Shown in pieces: positions 8,701 to 15,980 of a DNA stretch of 64,000 nt (positions are counted from its first letter, which is position 1; every line of letters starts with the position of its first letter). A program made the position numbers and the translations under genes. The notes under the pieces are model-generated. The model had not been told where the DNA came from, did not search any database, and saw only the letters and a list, made by a program, of their open reading frames with translations. The DNA lies in the NCBI GenBank assembly GCA_034926225.1, contig JAYFRF010000016.1, forward strand, positions 62,001-126,000. The letters are read 5' to 3'. The stretch comes from JAAZKA01 sp034926225 (GTDB lineage: Bacteria > Bacillota > Clostridia > Oscillospirales > QAMX01).

Positions 8701-10636
8701 GAAGGACTACTTCAAGGTTATGATCAACAACGGTACCGTTCAGAGTCCGAACTGGGTTACCGTCGACAACACAACCTACGACATCGCCGTCAGCAGCAAC
8801 AGCAAGACGGTTACCTTCACGCTGAAGGCCGATAAGTTCTGGCCGGCCGGCACCCTGCGTGTCTGGGTCGACAGACATGTCGTTAATGCGGACCTCAATA
8901 ACCACGATGAGGATTACGCGGACAACTGCGAAGAGTTCACCTTCATTGTGAAGCAGACCGCGGCGACCCCGACGATCGCTGTGACGAAAACAGCGACGAA
9001 CGGTTACTGGTACAACGCCAATCTTGCACAGTACACCTCTACCCTGTACTACGAAGCCGATTCCGCGAGCATCGGCAGCTTCACGCTGACGAACAACAAC
9101 CCGACCGCGACCCCCGGCACGCTTTACTATCAGCGCTACAATGCCAGCAGCACGGCAATTGATACTGCCGCGGTTGCGTATACCGGCGCTGTTACCCTCA
9201 CGAGCGATGTTGCGTTCGTAAAGTATTGGTCTGAGCTGAACAGTGTCAAGAGTGTTATCGGCACCCTGACTGTTATCTCCGTAGCGAAGCCTGTTGTGGC
9301 GTTTGCCAACGTGAATAGCAGCATGTGGACGAAGGACAGCACCGTTAAGGCGACTGTGACGCTCCCGACCGGCGCGGCGCTGAACCTGAACGCGACTGTC
9401 GGCGCCAACGCGGCGATTACGTCCGTTGTGACGAGCGGCGCCGGATACGCGCTGAACGCCGGCGGCACCGCCATTGTAGCCGAAGCAAATATGCCGACCT
9501 CTCTGACGATACCCTCCGGCACCGCGCTGAAGTTTAACGCGGAAGTCAAGATCAACGGCAACGTTGTTGCGAAGAGCGCGGATGCGACAGCTACGGTCGG
9601 CGCGATTCAGAGCAGTGCTACCGCCCCGAAGATTATGCCAGAGAATCTGGCCGGATCCTCTTGGTATGCCGGGAGCAAGGTGACGATCAGCGCTCCGGAC
9701 ACCGCACCGCTCGGATCCACATTGTACTACTACACCAACATTGAGAGCACACCGGTTGAAATTACGAGCCCTTATACGAAGACCTTCTCTATTGAAGATG
9801 ACGGGACGCTGGTTTCACCGGCTGTCACAACCGCGCAATACACCTCCAGCACGCCAACCGTTGTGATCACGGCGGAAACCCGCGCGTCAGACGGAACCAC
9901 CGTTATCGCGACGACCACCTATACCGTCAGCTCCTTTGTCAACATCCCGACGGATGTGACAGTAGGCGGCATGTGGGGCGCTATGGGCGCAGGCAATACG
10001 GCAGTACTCGGAACCTATTCTACTGTCGGCGCTATCAATGCTGGCAACTTTGTCGCTATTCCGAGCGGATGCAAGATCACGGTTACCAGCAATTTCGACG
10101 CTGTCGGATTAAGCTTCACTTCGTTCGACGCTTCGAATTACACAAAAGTCTATTTTGACCAGACCGGCAAACTCACGACCACGGCGCCCGCGAAGACGAT
10201 ACAGTCGGGTGATACCGTCACATTAACCTTCAAGCTTATCCATATCGCAACGGGGAAAGTGGTCAGCCAGAGCACAAATACGATTACGACCTTAGCCGTT
10301 TATCCTACGCCGGTGATCACGGCCGCGAACCTTGGTACTGATTCCAAGTGGGTCAAAGGAAGCAGCTTTAAAGTGACAGTTTCCGATCCGCTGCCGACCG
10401 GCGCGAAGCTGTATGTCAATGTTTTTATCAACGGCGTGAACAAAGTGGCGGGCGCTGAAATCGTAGCCGGAACCAGCTATTTCATCAACGCGGGCGCCGG
10501 ATTTACACTTTCGTCCACCGCGGGAACAACTGATTTTACATCGGCGGATGTTAACGTTCGTATCGAAACCTATGTAAAGGATTCCGGCGGTACGATTCAA
10601 ACAAGCCCTTATGTGTTCTCCACCTGGGATGTATAA
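5741..10636 (+). CDS. Giant SLH-domain surface protein with tandem FN3/Ig-like repeats
   Basis: At 1631 residues this is the largest protein in the window. It has a signal peptide (cleavage near residue 28, after a TQA), three SLH domains (about 30-200), then an asparagine/serine/threonine-rich beta-helix-like stretch (about 205-400). Next are at least four related units of about 115-130 residues (about 430-930). Each contains a GTVYLAV- or GTVYALA-like strand and ends in a VAVFVP- or VAVLFVP-like strand. The C-terminal 700 residues look like further Ig-type domains. The start follows AAGGGAGG. Its layout copies the preceding SLH protein, which suggests an ancient duplication. Tyr/Asn/Thr-rich composition is typical of exported S-layer components. 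No enzymatic domain was recognised. A strong terminator follows. Confidence 0.88.
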   Translation: MKQAPKRALSVVLAFCLVLTMFTGLISTQAASPFPDLSTSHWAYDVIVGMYNMGYVKGDNKGKVNPESYVTTAEFMALINRMFGLYLTANTGYSDTTGHWGNNENVFSYAAAQGYIIVESGNKIQPDAYLSREKAFALIARYLGLDESNYAYFTDNTSISNAYRGLVNAAAAIGIVDGYTDGSVKPQQYLRRSEAMKILYYMVGGNIISGSASNLYNTNISKSSICAAITGRNVSLTNSTLRGTVYISEGATNGTVTISNSSISTLVVRASNVTINLQNSTVTEIDTDSSASGSVAIYATGTSSVGTVTAYTGTSVTDSTTNGSSFSKVVSGTSAQLTLAGTFPSVVMLMNNGRLVLSGVNTLVKSLAINNTASNTAISGEGTVSYITVAAAGVTTTMLPGQYIINTGLSAKFAGATYTGSGTTTGVNSGFVAPYPYANVSSATGSGISATKNITVNIKAVANGTVYALAYPAADAEPTYSQIISYANTSSGTGAWIGKSASVTANTATTITLPVNVYYNTGDYEVAVLFVPTTGTQTTYNPVYGPVKDSYTTYMGFKGDYYTGFIANPQITAYTASTASAAGSVTVSFQTVIPGTVYLYAYTGTTVPTYSTIRSYGTAVTMAAGNGYYGGSGTLTLTKNTSYTGVAAYFVPTNATFTMTPVYSQTLVYGNYLYALNTSVNTDTGFYTGYPYISYYSGGSLKLTAKPQYSGTMYYAVVAADYYPTAAEIYGMTSSNNTKCYSKGYLAVTAGQQSTTTYLSVPSINAANYKVVAVLKTTNGGYYAPVANSIVMNYVLYPYNYTVSNGFGSGYPSITDIYLSSGKYYADVTVSTIARGTVYLAVVKKDYNPTAKAIVNANKYADPKSNAYIVYSSDDVVLTSANYTMNTTLQIPSDYYNSYKLVAVFVPYNSTMVYSPVAALLSENATVYSYIADAPSAVFSFETASSANDVPAGNKLYLTYDETMAIYSDVNDDVNTYNLYNYSSASLKDYFKVMINNGTVQSPNWVTVDNTTYDIAVSSNSKTVTFTLKADKFWPAGTLRVWVDRHVVNADLNNHDEDYADNCEEFTFIVKQTAATPTIAVTKTATNGYWYNANLAQYTSTLYYEADSASIGSFTLTNNNPTATPGTLYYQRYNASSTAIDTAAVAYTGAVTLTSDVAFVKYWSELNSVKSVIGTLTVISVAKPVVAFANVNSSMWTKDSTVKATVTLPTGAALNLNATVGANAAITSVVTSGAGYALNAGGTAIVAEANMPTSLTIPSGTALKFNAEVKINGNVVAKSADATATVGAIQSSATAPKIMPENLAGSSWYAGSKVTISAPDTAPLGSTLYYYTNIESTPVEITSPYTKTFSIEDDGTLVSPAVTTAQYTSSTPTVVITAETRASDGTTVIATTTYTVSSFVNIPTDVTVGGMWGAMGAGNTAVLGTYSTVGAINAGNFVAIPSGCKITVTSNFDAVGLSFTSFDASNYTKVYFDQTGKLTTTAPAKTIQSGDTVTLTFKLIHIATGKVVSQSTNTITTLAVYPTPVITAANLGTDSKWVKGSSFKVTVSDPLPTGAKLYVNVFINGVNKVAGAEIVAGTSYFINAGAGFTLSSTAGTTDFTSADVNVRIETYVKDSGGTIQTSPYVFSTWDV

Positions 10637-10660
10637 TCCTTTTGTCACTGTAAAATAATC

Positions 10661-10702
10661 ATAAAAGAAGCCCCTTCCGTAACAGGAAGGGGCTTCTTTT
10701 AT
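10661..10702. terminator. Bidirectional terminator between the SLH gene and the MATE gene
   Basis: This is a perfect 18-bp stem (10661-10678 with 10685-10702) with a 6-nt loop. It has TTTTAT on the plus side and the mirror image on the minus side, so it serves both convergent genes. Confidence 0.9.
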
Positions 10703-10715
10703 GTTAAATATACTG

Positions 10716-12122
10716 CTAAACCTCTATTTTTGTCCACTTTCCCTTCGAGAACCGTATCCCGTTGAGCAGCAGGCGCAAATACTGATCGATGATGACGCCA
10801 TACCATGCGCCGTAAAGCCCCAGTCCTGCGGGATAGCAAAGGTAGTAGGAGAGGAGAGGACGGATGAGCGCGATGGAGATCATGGAGGTGATGGCGATGT
10901 AGAGGGTGTCCCCCGCCCCGCGCAGACAGCCGGAGTAGATGACCTGCGAAATCTGCCCAGCGGTGACGAGCGCGCACATGTATAGGATGGGGATGCCTTT
11001 GGTGATGATAGCCTCGTCGCGGGAAAAGGCGGTGTAGATGGGGCGCGCAAATGACACAAAGATGATGGCGAGGAAAATGGCGATACAAAAGCCGATCCGC
11101 TGCGCGCATTTGCCATATAAGACGGCGAGGTCGGGGCGCTTCTGGCCCAGCGAACGGCCTACGAGAGAGGAAGCTGCCATCGTGAGCCCGTCGCCAAAGC
11201 AGAAGGAGAGGGAGAGTATGTTCATGCCGATCTGGTGGGTGGCGTATTCGTCGGTGCCAAGCTCGGCGACAATTTTTGCGTAGATGAAGAAGCCGACGCG
11301 GAGGAATACCTGCTCGAGACAGGCGGAACCGGACACCTTGAAGACGGGGCGGAGAGTTTCCGGATCAGGACGGAAGGATGCTCGAAAATCGAGGAAGAGA
11401 AAGCTTTCGGGATGGAAAAGGGAGGCGATGGCGATCGCAAGGCCCACGTAGTTGCCGATGACAGTAGCGATGGCGGCACCGGCGACGCCGAGCGCGGGGA
11501 ATCCGAGGTGTCCGTTGATCAGGAGCCAGTTGATACAGCAGTTGACGATGTTTGCAACCAGATTTGTACGCATGGCAATGCGGGTGTTGCCGATGCCGCG
11601 CTGGGCGGCGTTGATGGACATGGTGAGAACGACGGCTGGAATGCCGATGAGGATGATGCGGAAATAGGTTACGGCGTAGGAGAGGGTGTCCTCCTTCGCG
11701 CCGGCAAAACGCAGGAGCGGTGTGGCGATGGGGAAACCGAGCGCGCTGATGAAGAGGACGGAAAGAATAGCGAGCAGGAGGATCTGGCGCAGGACACGAT
11801 TCGCTCCGTCCCGGTCGCGTTGCCCGTAACGGCGGGATATTACAGCGGTGATGCCGTGATTCAGCGCCATGAAGACTGCGAGAATGATCAGGCGGGGCTG
11901 GTTCGTAAGCCCGACGGCGGAAATGGCGTAGGAACCGAGTGTGCCGACCATGATCGTATCAACGATACCGATAAGGCAGACGAGAACGGTCTCCGTGATG
12001 GCGGGCCAGGCGATGCGGAAGGTGGTTTCATAGGCGTCACGGGTGGAAGGCAGCTCGCCGATGATCTGACCGGGTTTCAGGAGATAGCGCGGAGCGTAAA
12101 GTCGTTCGAGCAGAGGCGAAAT
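10716..12122 (-). CDS. MATE-family multidrug/Na+ antiporter, probable ATT start
   Basis: Membrane exporter of the MATE (NorM/DinF) family, about 468 residues with about 12 membrane segments. The reading frame contains MATE hallmarks such as SLIG-like IGIVDTIMVGTLG in helix 1 and the symmetric second half. The first in-frame ATG (11951) falls inside helix 1. The frame continues upstream with typical N-terminal MATE residues (LKPGQIIGELPSTRDAYETT) but has no ATG, GTG or TTG before an in-frame stop. AAGGAG lies 8 nt before an ATT codon at 12120-12122, which is therefore the best start. A frameshift from the out-of-frame ATG nearby is the alternative. Substrate cannot be inferred. Confidence 0.85.
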   Translation of the reverse strand: MSPLLERLYAPRYLLKPGQIIGELPSTRDAYETTFRIAWPAITETVLVCLIGIVDTIMVGTLGSYAISAVGLTNQPRLIILAVFMALNHGITAVISRRYGQRDRDGANRVLRQILLLAILSVLFISALGFPIATPLLRFAGAKEDTLSYAVTYFRIILIGIPAVVLTMSINAAQRGIGNTRIAMRTNLVANIVNCCINWLLINGHLGFPALGVAGAAIATVIGNYVGLAIAIASLFHPESFLFLDFRASFRPDPETLRPVFKVSGSACLEQVFLRVGFFIYAKIVAELGTDEYATHQIGMNILSLSFCFGDGLTMAASSLVGRSLGQKRPDLAVLYGKCAQRIGFCIAIFLAIIFVSFARPIYTAFSRDEAIITKGIPILYMCALVTAGQISQVIYSGCLRGAGDTLYIAITSMISIALIRPLLSYYLCYPAGLGLYGAWYGVIIDQYLRLLLNGIRFSKGKWTKIEV

Positions 12123-12199
12123 AAGATCATCTCCTTGTGAGTGTAATCAAAGAATATAAAGGGACAAGGACGCTCCAAAAAAAGCGTCCTTGGAAAGCA

Positions 12200-12643
12200 T
12201 TATTGCGCGCAGTGCTCGTCGCCGCGGCAGCAGGCGACGCAGGCGGGGTCGGACTGTAGCTCGGGCGGGAGAGGGAGGTTTTTGCGGGTATAGTAGTCGG
12301 TGAGGGCAGCCTTGACGGCTTCCTCGGCGAGGACGGAACAGTGGATTTTCTGGGGCGGAAGACCCTCTAGCGCCTCGACGACGGCCTTGTTGGTAAGGGA
12401 AAGAGCCGCTTGAATGGTTTTGCCCTTCACAAGCTCGGTGGCCATGGAGGAGGTGGCAACGGCGGCGCCGCAGCCGAAAGTTTTGAAGCTGACATCAGTG
12501 ATGACGTCGCCCTCGACCTTGATGTAGAAGCGCATGATGTCGCCGCAGCGGGGGTTACCTACGGTGCCGACGCCATCGGCATCGGGCAGCTCACCGACGT
12601 TACGGGGATGGGTGAAGTGATCGAGAACTTTTTCAGTATACAT
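12200..12643 (-). CDS. nifU: NifU/IscU-like Fe-S cluster assembly scaffold
   Basis: Scaffold on which nascent iron-sulfur clusters form, fed with sulfur by the desulfurase encoded just upstream (9 bp gap). The 147-residue protein starts MYTEKVLDHFTHPRNVG and keeps the three cluster-binding cysteines in NPRCGD, TFGCGAA and IHCSVLAEEAV. The aspartate after the first cysteine is also present. A cysteine-rich tail (CVACCRGDEHC) follows the scaffold domain, as in many clostridial NifU-like proteins. The start is preceded by GAGG. nifS-nifU order points to a minimal ISC-type operon without iscA or hscAB. Confidence 0.95.
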   Translation of the reverse strand: MYTEKVLDHFTHPRNVGELPDADGVGTVGNPRCGDIMRFYIKVEGDVITDVSFKTFGCGAAVATSSMATELVKGKTIQAALSLTNKAVVEALEGLPPQKIHCSVLAEEAVKAALTDYYTRKNLPLPPELQSDPACVACCRGDEHCAQ

Positions 12644-12652
12644 AATAATACC

Positions 12653-13861
12653 TCATTTCACGGGGGCGGTTTGTTGTTTCTTCATAGTTCCCGCAGGAAA
12701 CATATCTTCCCACAGAGGGGACATCGAGCGGAGACGGTCGACGGCAGAGCGGACAGAGGCAATGATATGGTCGACGTCCGCGTCGCTATTTTCCGCACCG
12801 AGGGATAGCCGGAGTGAGCCGTGCGCGACCTCGTGGGGCAGGCCGATGGCCATAAGCACATGAGAGGGGTCGAGCGAGCCGGAGGAGCAGGCCGAGCCGG
12901 AGGATGCCGCGACACCGAGCATGTCGAGCGTGAGGACGAGGGACTCGCCCTCGATGGCCTCAAAACAGAAGGAGGCGTTGCCGGGGAGACGGCGCGTAGG
13001 GTGCCCGGTCAGGCGGCTGTAGGGGAGTTTACACAGCTCGGTGATGAGACGGTCACGCATGGCGGCGATGCGGGGGGACTCGACAGGCATGGCCGCGGCT
13101 GCGGCTTCGGCGGCGACGCCGAGACCCACGATGCCGGCGACATTTTCGGTACCGCCGCGGCGGCCGCGTTCCTGCCCGCCGCCATGGAGGAAGGTGTCAA
13201 TCCGGGTACCGGACTTAACATAGAGCGCGCCGACGCCCTTGGGACCGTAGAGCTTGTGGGCGGAGAGGGATAAAAGGGAAAGCCGCATGGCGGAGACATC
13301 AAGGGGGATGTGCCCGTAAGCCTGGACGGCGTCGGTGTGGAAGGGGATTTTATGGGCGGCGGCGATGGCGCCGATCTCCGCGATGGGCTCGACGGTGCCG
13401 ATCTCGTTGTTCGCGGCCATGACGGAGATGAGGATGGTGTCGGGACGGATCGCGGCTTCGACGTCGGCGGGATTGACAAGGCCGTCCGCATCTACGTCAA
13501 GATAGGTGATATCATAGCCTAATTTAGCAAGATACTCGAGGGTGTGGAGTACCGCGTGATGCTCAATCTTGGTGGAGATGATGTGGCGGCCTTTGTCGCG
13601 GTACGCAAGAGCGATCCCCTTGAGTGCCATGTTGTCGGATTCGGAGCCGCAGCCGGTGAAAATGATCTCGGAGGGCTTCGCGCCGATAACGGCAGCTACC
13701 TGCTCACGGGCATTCTCAACGGCAGCCTTTGCGTCGCGGGCGATGGAGTAGATGGAGGAGGGATTCCCGTAGCCGCCGCGCAGCCATGGCTCCATGGCTT
13801 GAAAAACAGCAGGGGATACCGGCGTCGTCGCGGCGTTGTCGGCATATACAAAATGAGACAT
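12653..13861 (-). CDS. nifS: Cysteine desulfurase NifS
   Basis: Supplies sulfur to the adjacent NifU scaffold. The protein (about 402 residues) begins MSHFVYADNAATTPVSP. It contains TGCGSESDNMALKG, the SAHKLYGPKGVGALY motif with the PLP lysine, and GGGQERGRRGGTENV. Near the C-terminus, SSGSACSSGSLDPSHVL carries the catalytic cysteine on its flexible loop. A second ATG nine bases upstream (13870) is possible, but the GAAAGG site is too close to it, so 13861 is preferred. The extra tail (KKQQTAPVK) is unremarkable. Expression probably starts at an extended -10 promoter just upstream. Confidence 0.95.
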   Translation of the reverse strand: MSHFVYADNAATTPVSPAVFQAMEPWLRGGYGNPSSIYSIARDAKAAVENAREQVAAVIGAKPSEIIFTGCGSESDNMALKGIALAYRDKGRHIISTKIEHHAVLHTLEYLAKLGYDITYLDVDADGLVNPADVEAAIRPDTILISVMAANNEIGTVEPIAEIGAIAAAHKIPFHTDAVQAYGHIPLDVSAMRLSLLSLSAHKLYGPKGVGALYVKSGTRIDTFLHGGGQERGRRGGTENVAGIVGLGVAAEAAAAAMPVESPRIAAMRDRLITELCKLPYSRLTGHPTRRLPGNASFCFEAIEGESLVLTLDMLGVAASSGSACSSGSLDPSHVLMAIGLPHEVAHGSLRLSLGAENSDADVDHIIASVRSAVDRLRSMSPLWEDMFPAGTMKKQQTAPVK

Positions 13862-13908
13862 AATCGTCATACCTTTCTTTCAAAAAAGGGTTTTTTAAGA
13901 GCATCTAT

Positions 13909-13919
13909 ATCATACCACA
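13909..13919 (-). promoter_or_regulatory. Possible extended -10 promoter of nifS-nifU
   Basis: On the minus strand TGGTATGAT is an extended -10 sequence about 45 nt before nifS. No convincing -35 was found. Confidence 0.35.
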
Positions 13920-14091
13920 TTTGTATGAAAAAGAAAAGAGGACAAACGTCTAAAAAAGAGAAAAAAAGCGGAGAAGCGCGAAAAACCTTATAAAGGCGAA
14001 TAACCTACATAAAAGGTAGGTAGAAAGAGGGACGTGTGAGAGCAAAAAAGCAGATAATGAAATATTTTTGCTAAAAAGCGAGTGAAAAGAG

Positions 14092-14120
14092 TTGACAAAA
14101 GGAAGAAGATGTGGTATAGT
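14092..14120 (+). promoter_or_regulatory. Sigma-A promoter of rplJL
   Basis: TTGACA (14092-14097) and TATAGT (14115-14120) are separated by 17 bp, immediately before the L10 leader. Confidence 0.85.
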
Positions 14121-14127
14121 CAATATG

Positions 14128-14312
14128 TTTTCCCGAGACCGTACGGGCGGCATGCTCAAATGTGCGAACAGCACGCCGTACGCAGGAGGCATACGAGAGT
14201 TTATCACGGCTGTGGTAGAATTTCGTTGGAATAGTATGTACTATGCCTTTTGTCTGAAAGCGGGAGAGCTGCGGACAAAAGGCATTTTTGTTCGTATCGC
14301 ACGTAAACTGGA
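14128..14312 (+). ncRNA. Ribosomal protein L10 leader (autoregulatory mRNA structure with attenuator)
   Basis: A long structured 5'-UTR precedes rplJ. It contains a GTACGGGCG / CACGCCGTAC arm followed by AGGAGGCATACGAG. It ends with a terminator-type hairpin: TGCCTTTTGTC (14244-14254) pairs with GACAAAAGGCA (14274-14284), followed by five T. This layout fits the known Firmicutes L10 leader, to which the L10(L12)4 complex binds and shuts down its own synthesis. The assignment is by position and layout; a covariance-model match was not run. Confidence 0.7.
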
Positions 14313-14321
14313 GGTGAACAC

Positions 14322-14861
14322 ATGCCAAACGCAAAGGTCTTAGAGGAAAAGCGCGCGTTAGTCGCGGAGCTGACCGAAAAGATGAAGAACGCGAGCGCGG
14401 GCGTTTTGGTCGATTACAAGGGCATCACCGTTGCTGACGACACGAAGCTTCGTCGTGAACTGCGTACCGCGGATGTCGAGTACGCGGTCATCAAGAACAC
14501 GATGCTCCGTTTTGCGATCAACGAGCTGGGGCTTACCGATCTGGACGCGCAGATGAACGGCACGACGGCTCTGGCGATCAGCCCGACCGATCCTGTCGCC
14601 GCCGCGAAGATTTTAACCGCCTATGCGAAGAAGAACGACAAGTTCAAGGTCAAGGGTGGGTTTGTCGACGGTAAGGCTTTAACAGCCGCCGAGGTCGGCG
14701 ATCTTGCCCAGCTGCCGCCGCGCGACGTACTCATCGCGAAGGTTCTTGGCGGCTTCAACGCCCCGATTTCCGGTCTTGTCGGCGTCACGAGCGGACTGCT
14801 CCGCGGCGTCGTCGCGGCTCTTGCAGCCATCGCCGAGAAGAAGGCGGAGCCCGCCGCATAA
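14322..14861 (+). CDS. rplJ: 50S ribosomal protein L10
   Basis: Stalk-base protein of the large ribosomal subunit that anchors L7/L12 dimers near the factor-binding centre. The 179-residue protein starts MPNAKVLEEKRALVAEL after TGGAGGTG. It keeps the typical VDYKGITVADDTKLRRELR and AVIKNTMLRFA segments and an Ala/Lys-rich C-terminal helix that binds L12. rplK-rplA is not upstream and rpoB is not downstream, unlike the usual order. Control is probably by its own leader. Confidence 0.97.
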   Translation: MPNAKVLEEKRALVAELTEKMKNASAGVLVDYKGITVADDTKLRRELRTADVEYAVIKNTMLRFAINELGLTDLDAQMNGTTALAISPTDPVAAAKILTAYAKKNDKFKVKGGFVDGKALTAAEVGDLAQLPPRDVLIAKVLGGFNAPISGLVGVTSGLLRGVVAALAAIAEKKAEPAA

Positions 14862-15052
14862 GGCGACGCTCCTGATCCCGCCGCCCGGCGTCCTTTCGGA
14901 TTCCGCAGGAAACGCATGCGTTCCTTCGCCCGGAGGAAGTGCCGGAAATGCTTTCCCACCTAAGTGGGAGGGCTAACGTACCCCGAGTTTGCCGCGGAGA
15001 GAGGGAATATGACCCGCCGCGCGCCACTTTCATATGATGGAGGATTATTACC
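14862..15052 (+). other. Long rplJ-rplL spacer with small hairpins
   Basis: The 191-bp spacer is longer than usual between these genes. It holds GAAACGCATGCGTTCC-type and TCCCACCTAAGTGGGA palindromes. No gene was seen; the ribosome site ATGGAGGATT precedes rplL. Confidence 0.5.
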
Positions 15053-15433
15053 ATGGCTAGCGAAAAGATTACCAAGCTGATTGAAGACGTTAAGGCTCTG
15101 ACCGTTCTCGAGCTCTCCGAGCTCGTCAAGGCTCTTGAGGAGGAGTTCGGTGTTTCCGCCGCCGCTCCCGTCGCCGTCGCCGCCGCTCCGGCCGCCGCCG
15201 CTGCCGCGCCTGTCGAAGAGAAGACCGAGTTCACCCCGGTGCTTGCCAACTTCGGCGCCAACAAGATCAATGTCATCAAGGTCATCCGTGAGATCACGGG
15301 TCTGGGCCTGAAGGAAGCCAAGGATCTCGTTGATAACTGCCCGAAGCCCGTTAAGGAAAACATCTCCAAGGACGAGGCCGAAGAAATCGCCAAGAAGCTC
15401 ACCGATGCCGGTGCCAAAGTCGAAATCAAGTAA
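15053..15433 (+). CDS. rplL: 50S ribosomal protein L7/L12
   Basis: Flexible stalk protein that recruits elongation factors and stimulates their GTPase activity. The 126-residue protein has an N-terminal dimerisation domain (about 1-35) and an Ala/Val/Pro-rich hinge (about 36-55). The conserved C-terminal domain contains KINVIKVIREITGLGLKEAK and VDNCPKPVKENISKDEAE. The length is normal and the start follows GATGGAGGA. It is the last gene of the rplJL unit, followed by a strong terminator. Confidence 0.97.
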   Translation: MASEKITKLIEDVKALTVLELSELVKALEEEFGVSAAAPVAVAAAPAAAAAAPVEEKTEFTPVLANFGANKINVIKVIREITGLGLKEAKDLVDNCPKPVKENISKDEAEEIAKKLTDAGAKVEIK

Positions 15434-15440
15434 GAATCCA

Positions 15441-15474
15441 AAAACCGCCGATGCGTCAGCATCGGCGGTTTTTT
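15441..15474 (+). terminator. Terminator after rplL
   Basis: A perfect 14-bp stem (15441-15454 with 15459-15472), GTCA loop, ends in a run of six T. Confidence 0.9.
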
Positions 15475-15510
15475 AGATTCTTACCCGTTCTATAGAAACT
15501 GTTTATCTAA

Positions 15511-15952
15511 CTGATACCTTGCAGGGGGCGCTTCGCCCCCCTGCACCTCCCGACCTCTTTCTTTGCACCGGCACAGAAAGAGGGAAAGAAAGCCGGCTTA
15601 GGGGAACGAAGTTCCCCTAAGTACCCTTCCGGTGTTGCGTCGCCTGCGGGCGACGCTTATACGAAGGTTTGGCTTTAAGCAAGATAAAAGTGCGGTCTTT
15701 GCCTGTCCCAAACCGATACTGCTGCTCAAGAACGTGGGCGGCAGTATCAATCTCAGACAGGCAACGACTGCACTTTCAGCTTTATACAATCTAAATTCCC
15801 GTATAAGCGGCGCGAAGTCGCCGCCGTTTCCGGGGAGTTTCTTAAGAGGACTTTAGTCCTCTTAAGCGAGCTTTCTTTGTTACTTTCTTTGCTCGTGCAA
15901 AGAAAGTAGCCCTGGGGTGCAGGGGGCGGGAAACGCCCCTGCAAGGTATCAG
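15511..15952. repeat. Hairpin-ladder cassette, copy 1 (non-coding, nested inverted repeat)
   Basis: The cassette fills most of the 547-bp gap between the convergent rplL and uxaE genes and has no credible gene. Its ends are a perfect 17-bp terminal inverted repeat (15511-15527 with 15936-15952). Inside, working inwards, are a GC-rich hairpin (15521-15544), a CCTCTTTCT hairpin (about 15553-15583), CTTAGGGGAAC/GTTCCCCTAAG (15597-15621) and GCGTCGCC/GGCGACGC (15637-15656). The long-range pair GCTTATACG/CGTATAAGC (15655-15663 with 15800-15808) encloses a core with its own paired arms. The right half mirrors this with GCGGCG/CGCCGC (15807-15824), CTTAAGAGGACT/AGTCCTCTTAAG (15841-15866), a TACTTTCTTTGC hairpin (15881-15908) and a GC-rich hairpin (about 15919-15943). 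It resembles a MITE or a structured RNA; its nature is not known to me. Confidence 0.8.
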
Positions 15953-15980
15953 CTAAGGTAAGTTTACTGCAAGAGGGGGG

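Larger units (their letters stand above)
13862..14321. other. Divergent intergenic region between nifS and rplJ
   Basis: The left part (to about 14090) is purine-rich and AT-rich, with one small hairpin (ACCTAC/GTAGGT, 14004-14024 region). The right part holds the rplJ promoter and the L10 leader, listed separately. Confidence 0.6.

Noticed and set aside
5741..10636. Apparent shift in codon style along the giant SLH gene as a sign of recombination
   Set aside because: The impression was not measured and repeat-rich composition could cause it.
15598..15944. Short reading frames inside hairpin cassette 1
   Set aside because: They run through perfect palindromes in all directions, lack ribosome sites and are not shared by the other cassettes.
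15511..15952. CRISPR array as an explanation of the hairpin repeats
   Set aside because: The palindromes differ from each other and are not regularly spaced by unique spacers, and no cas gene is nearby.
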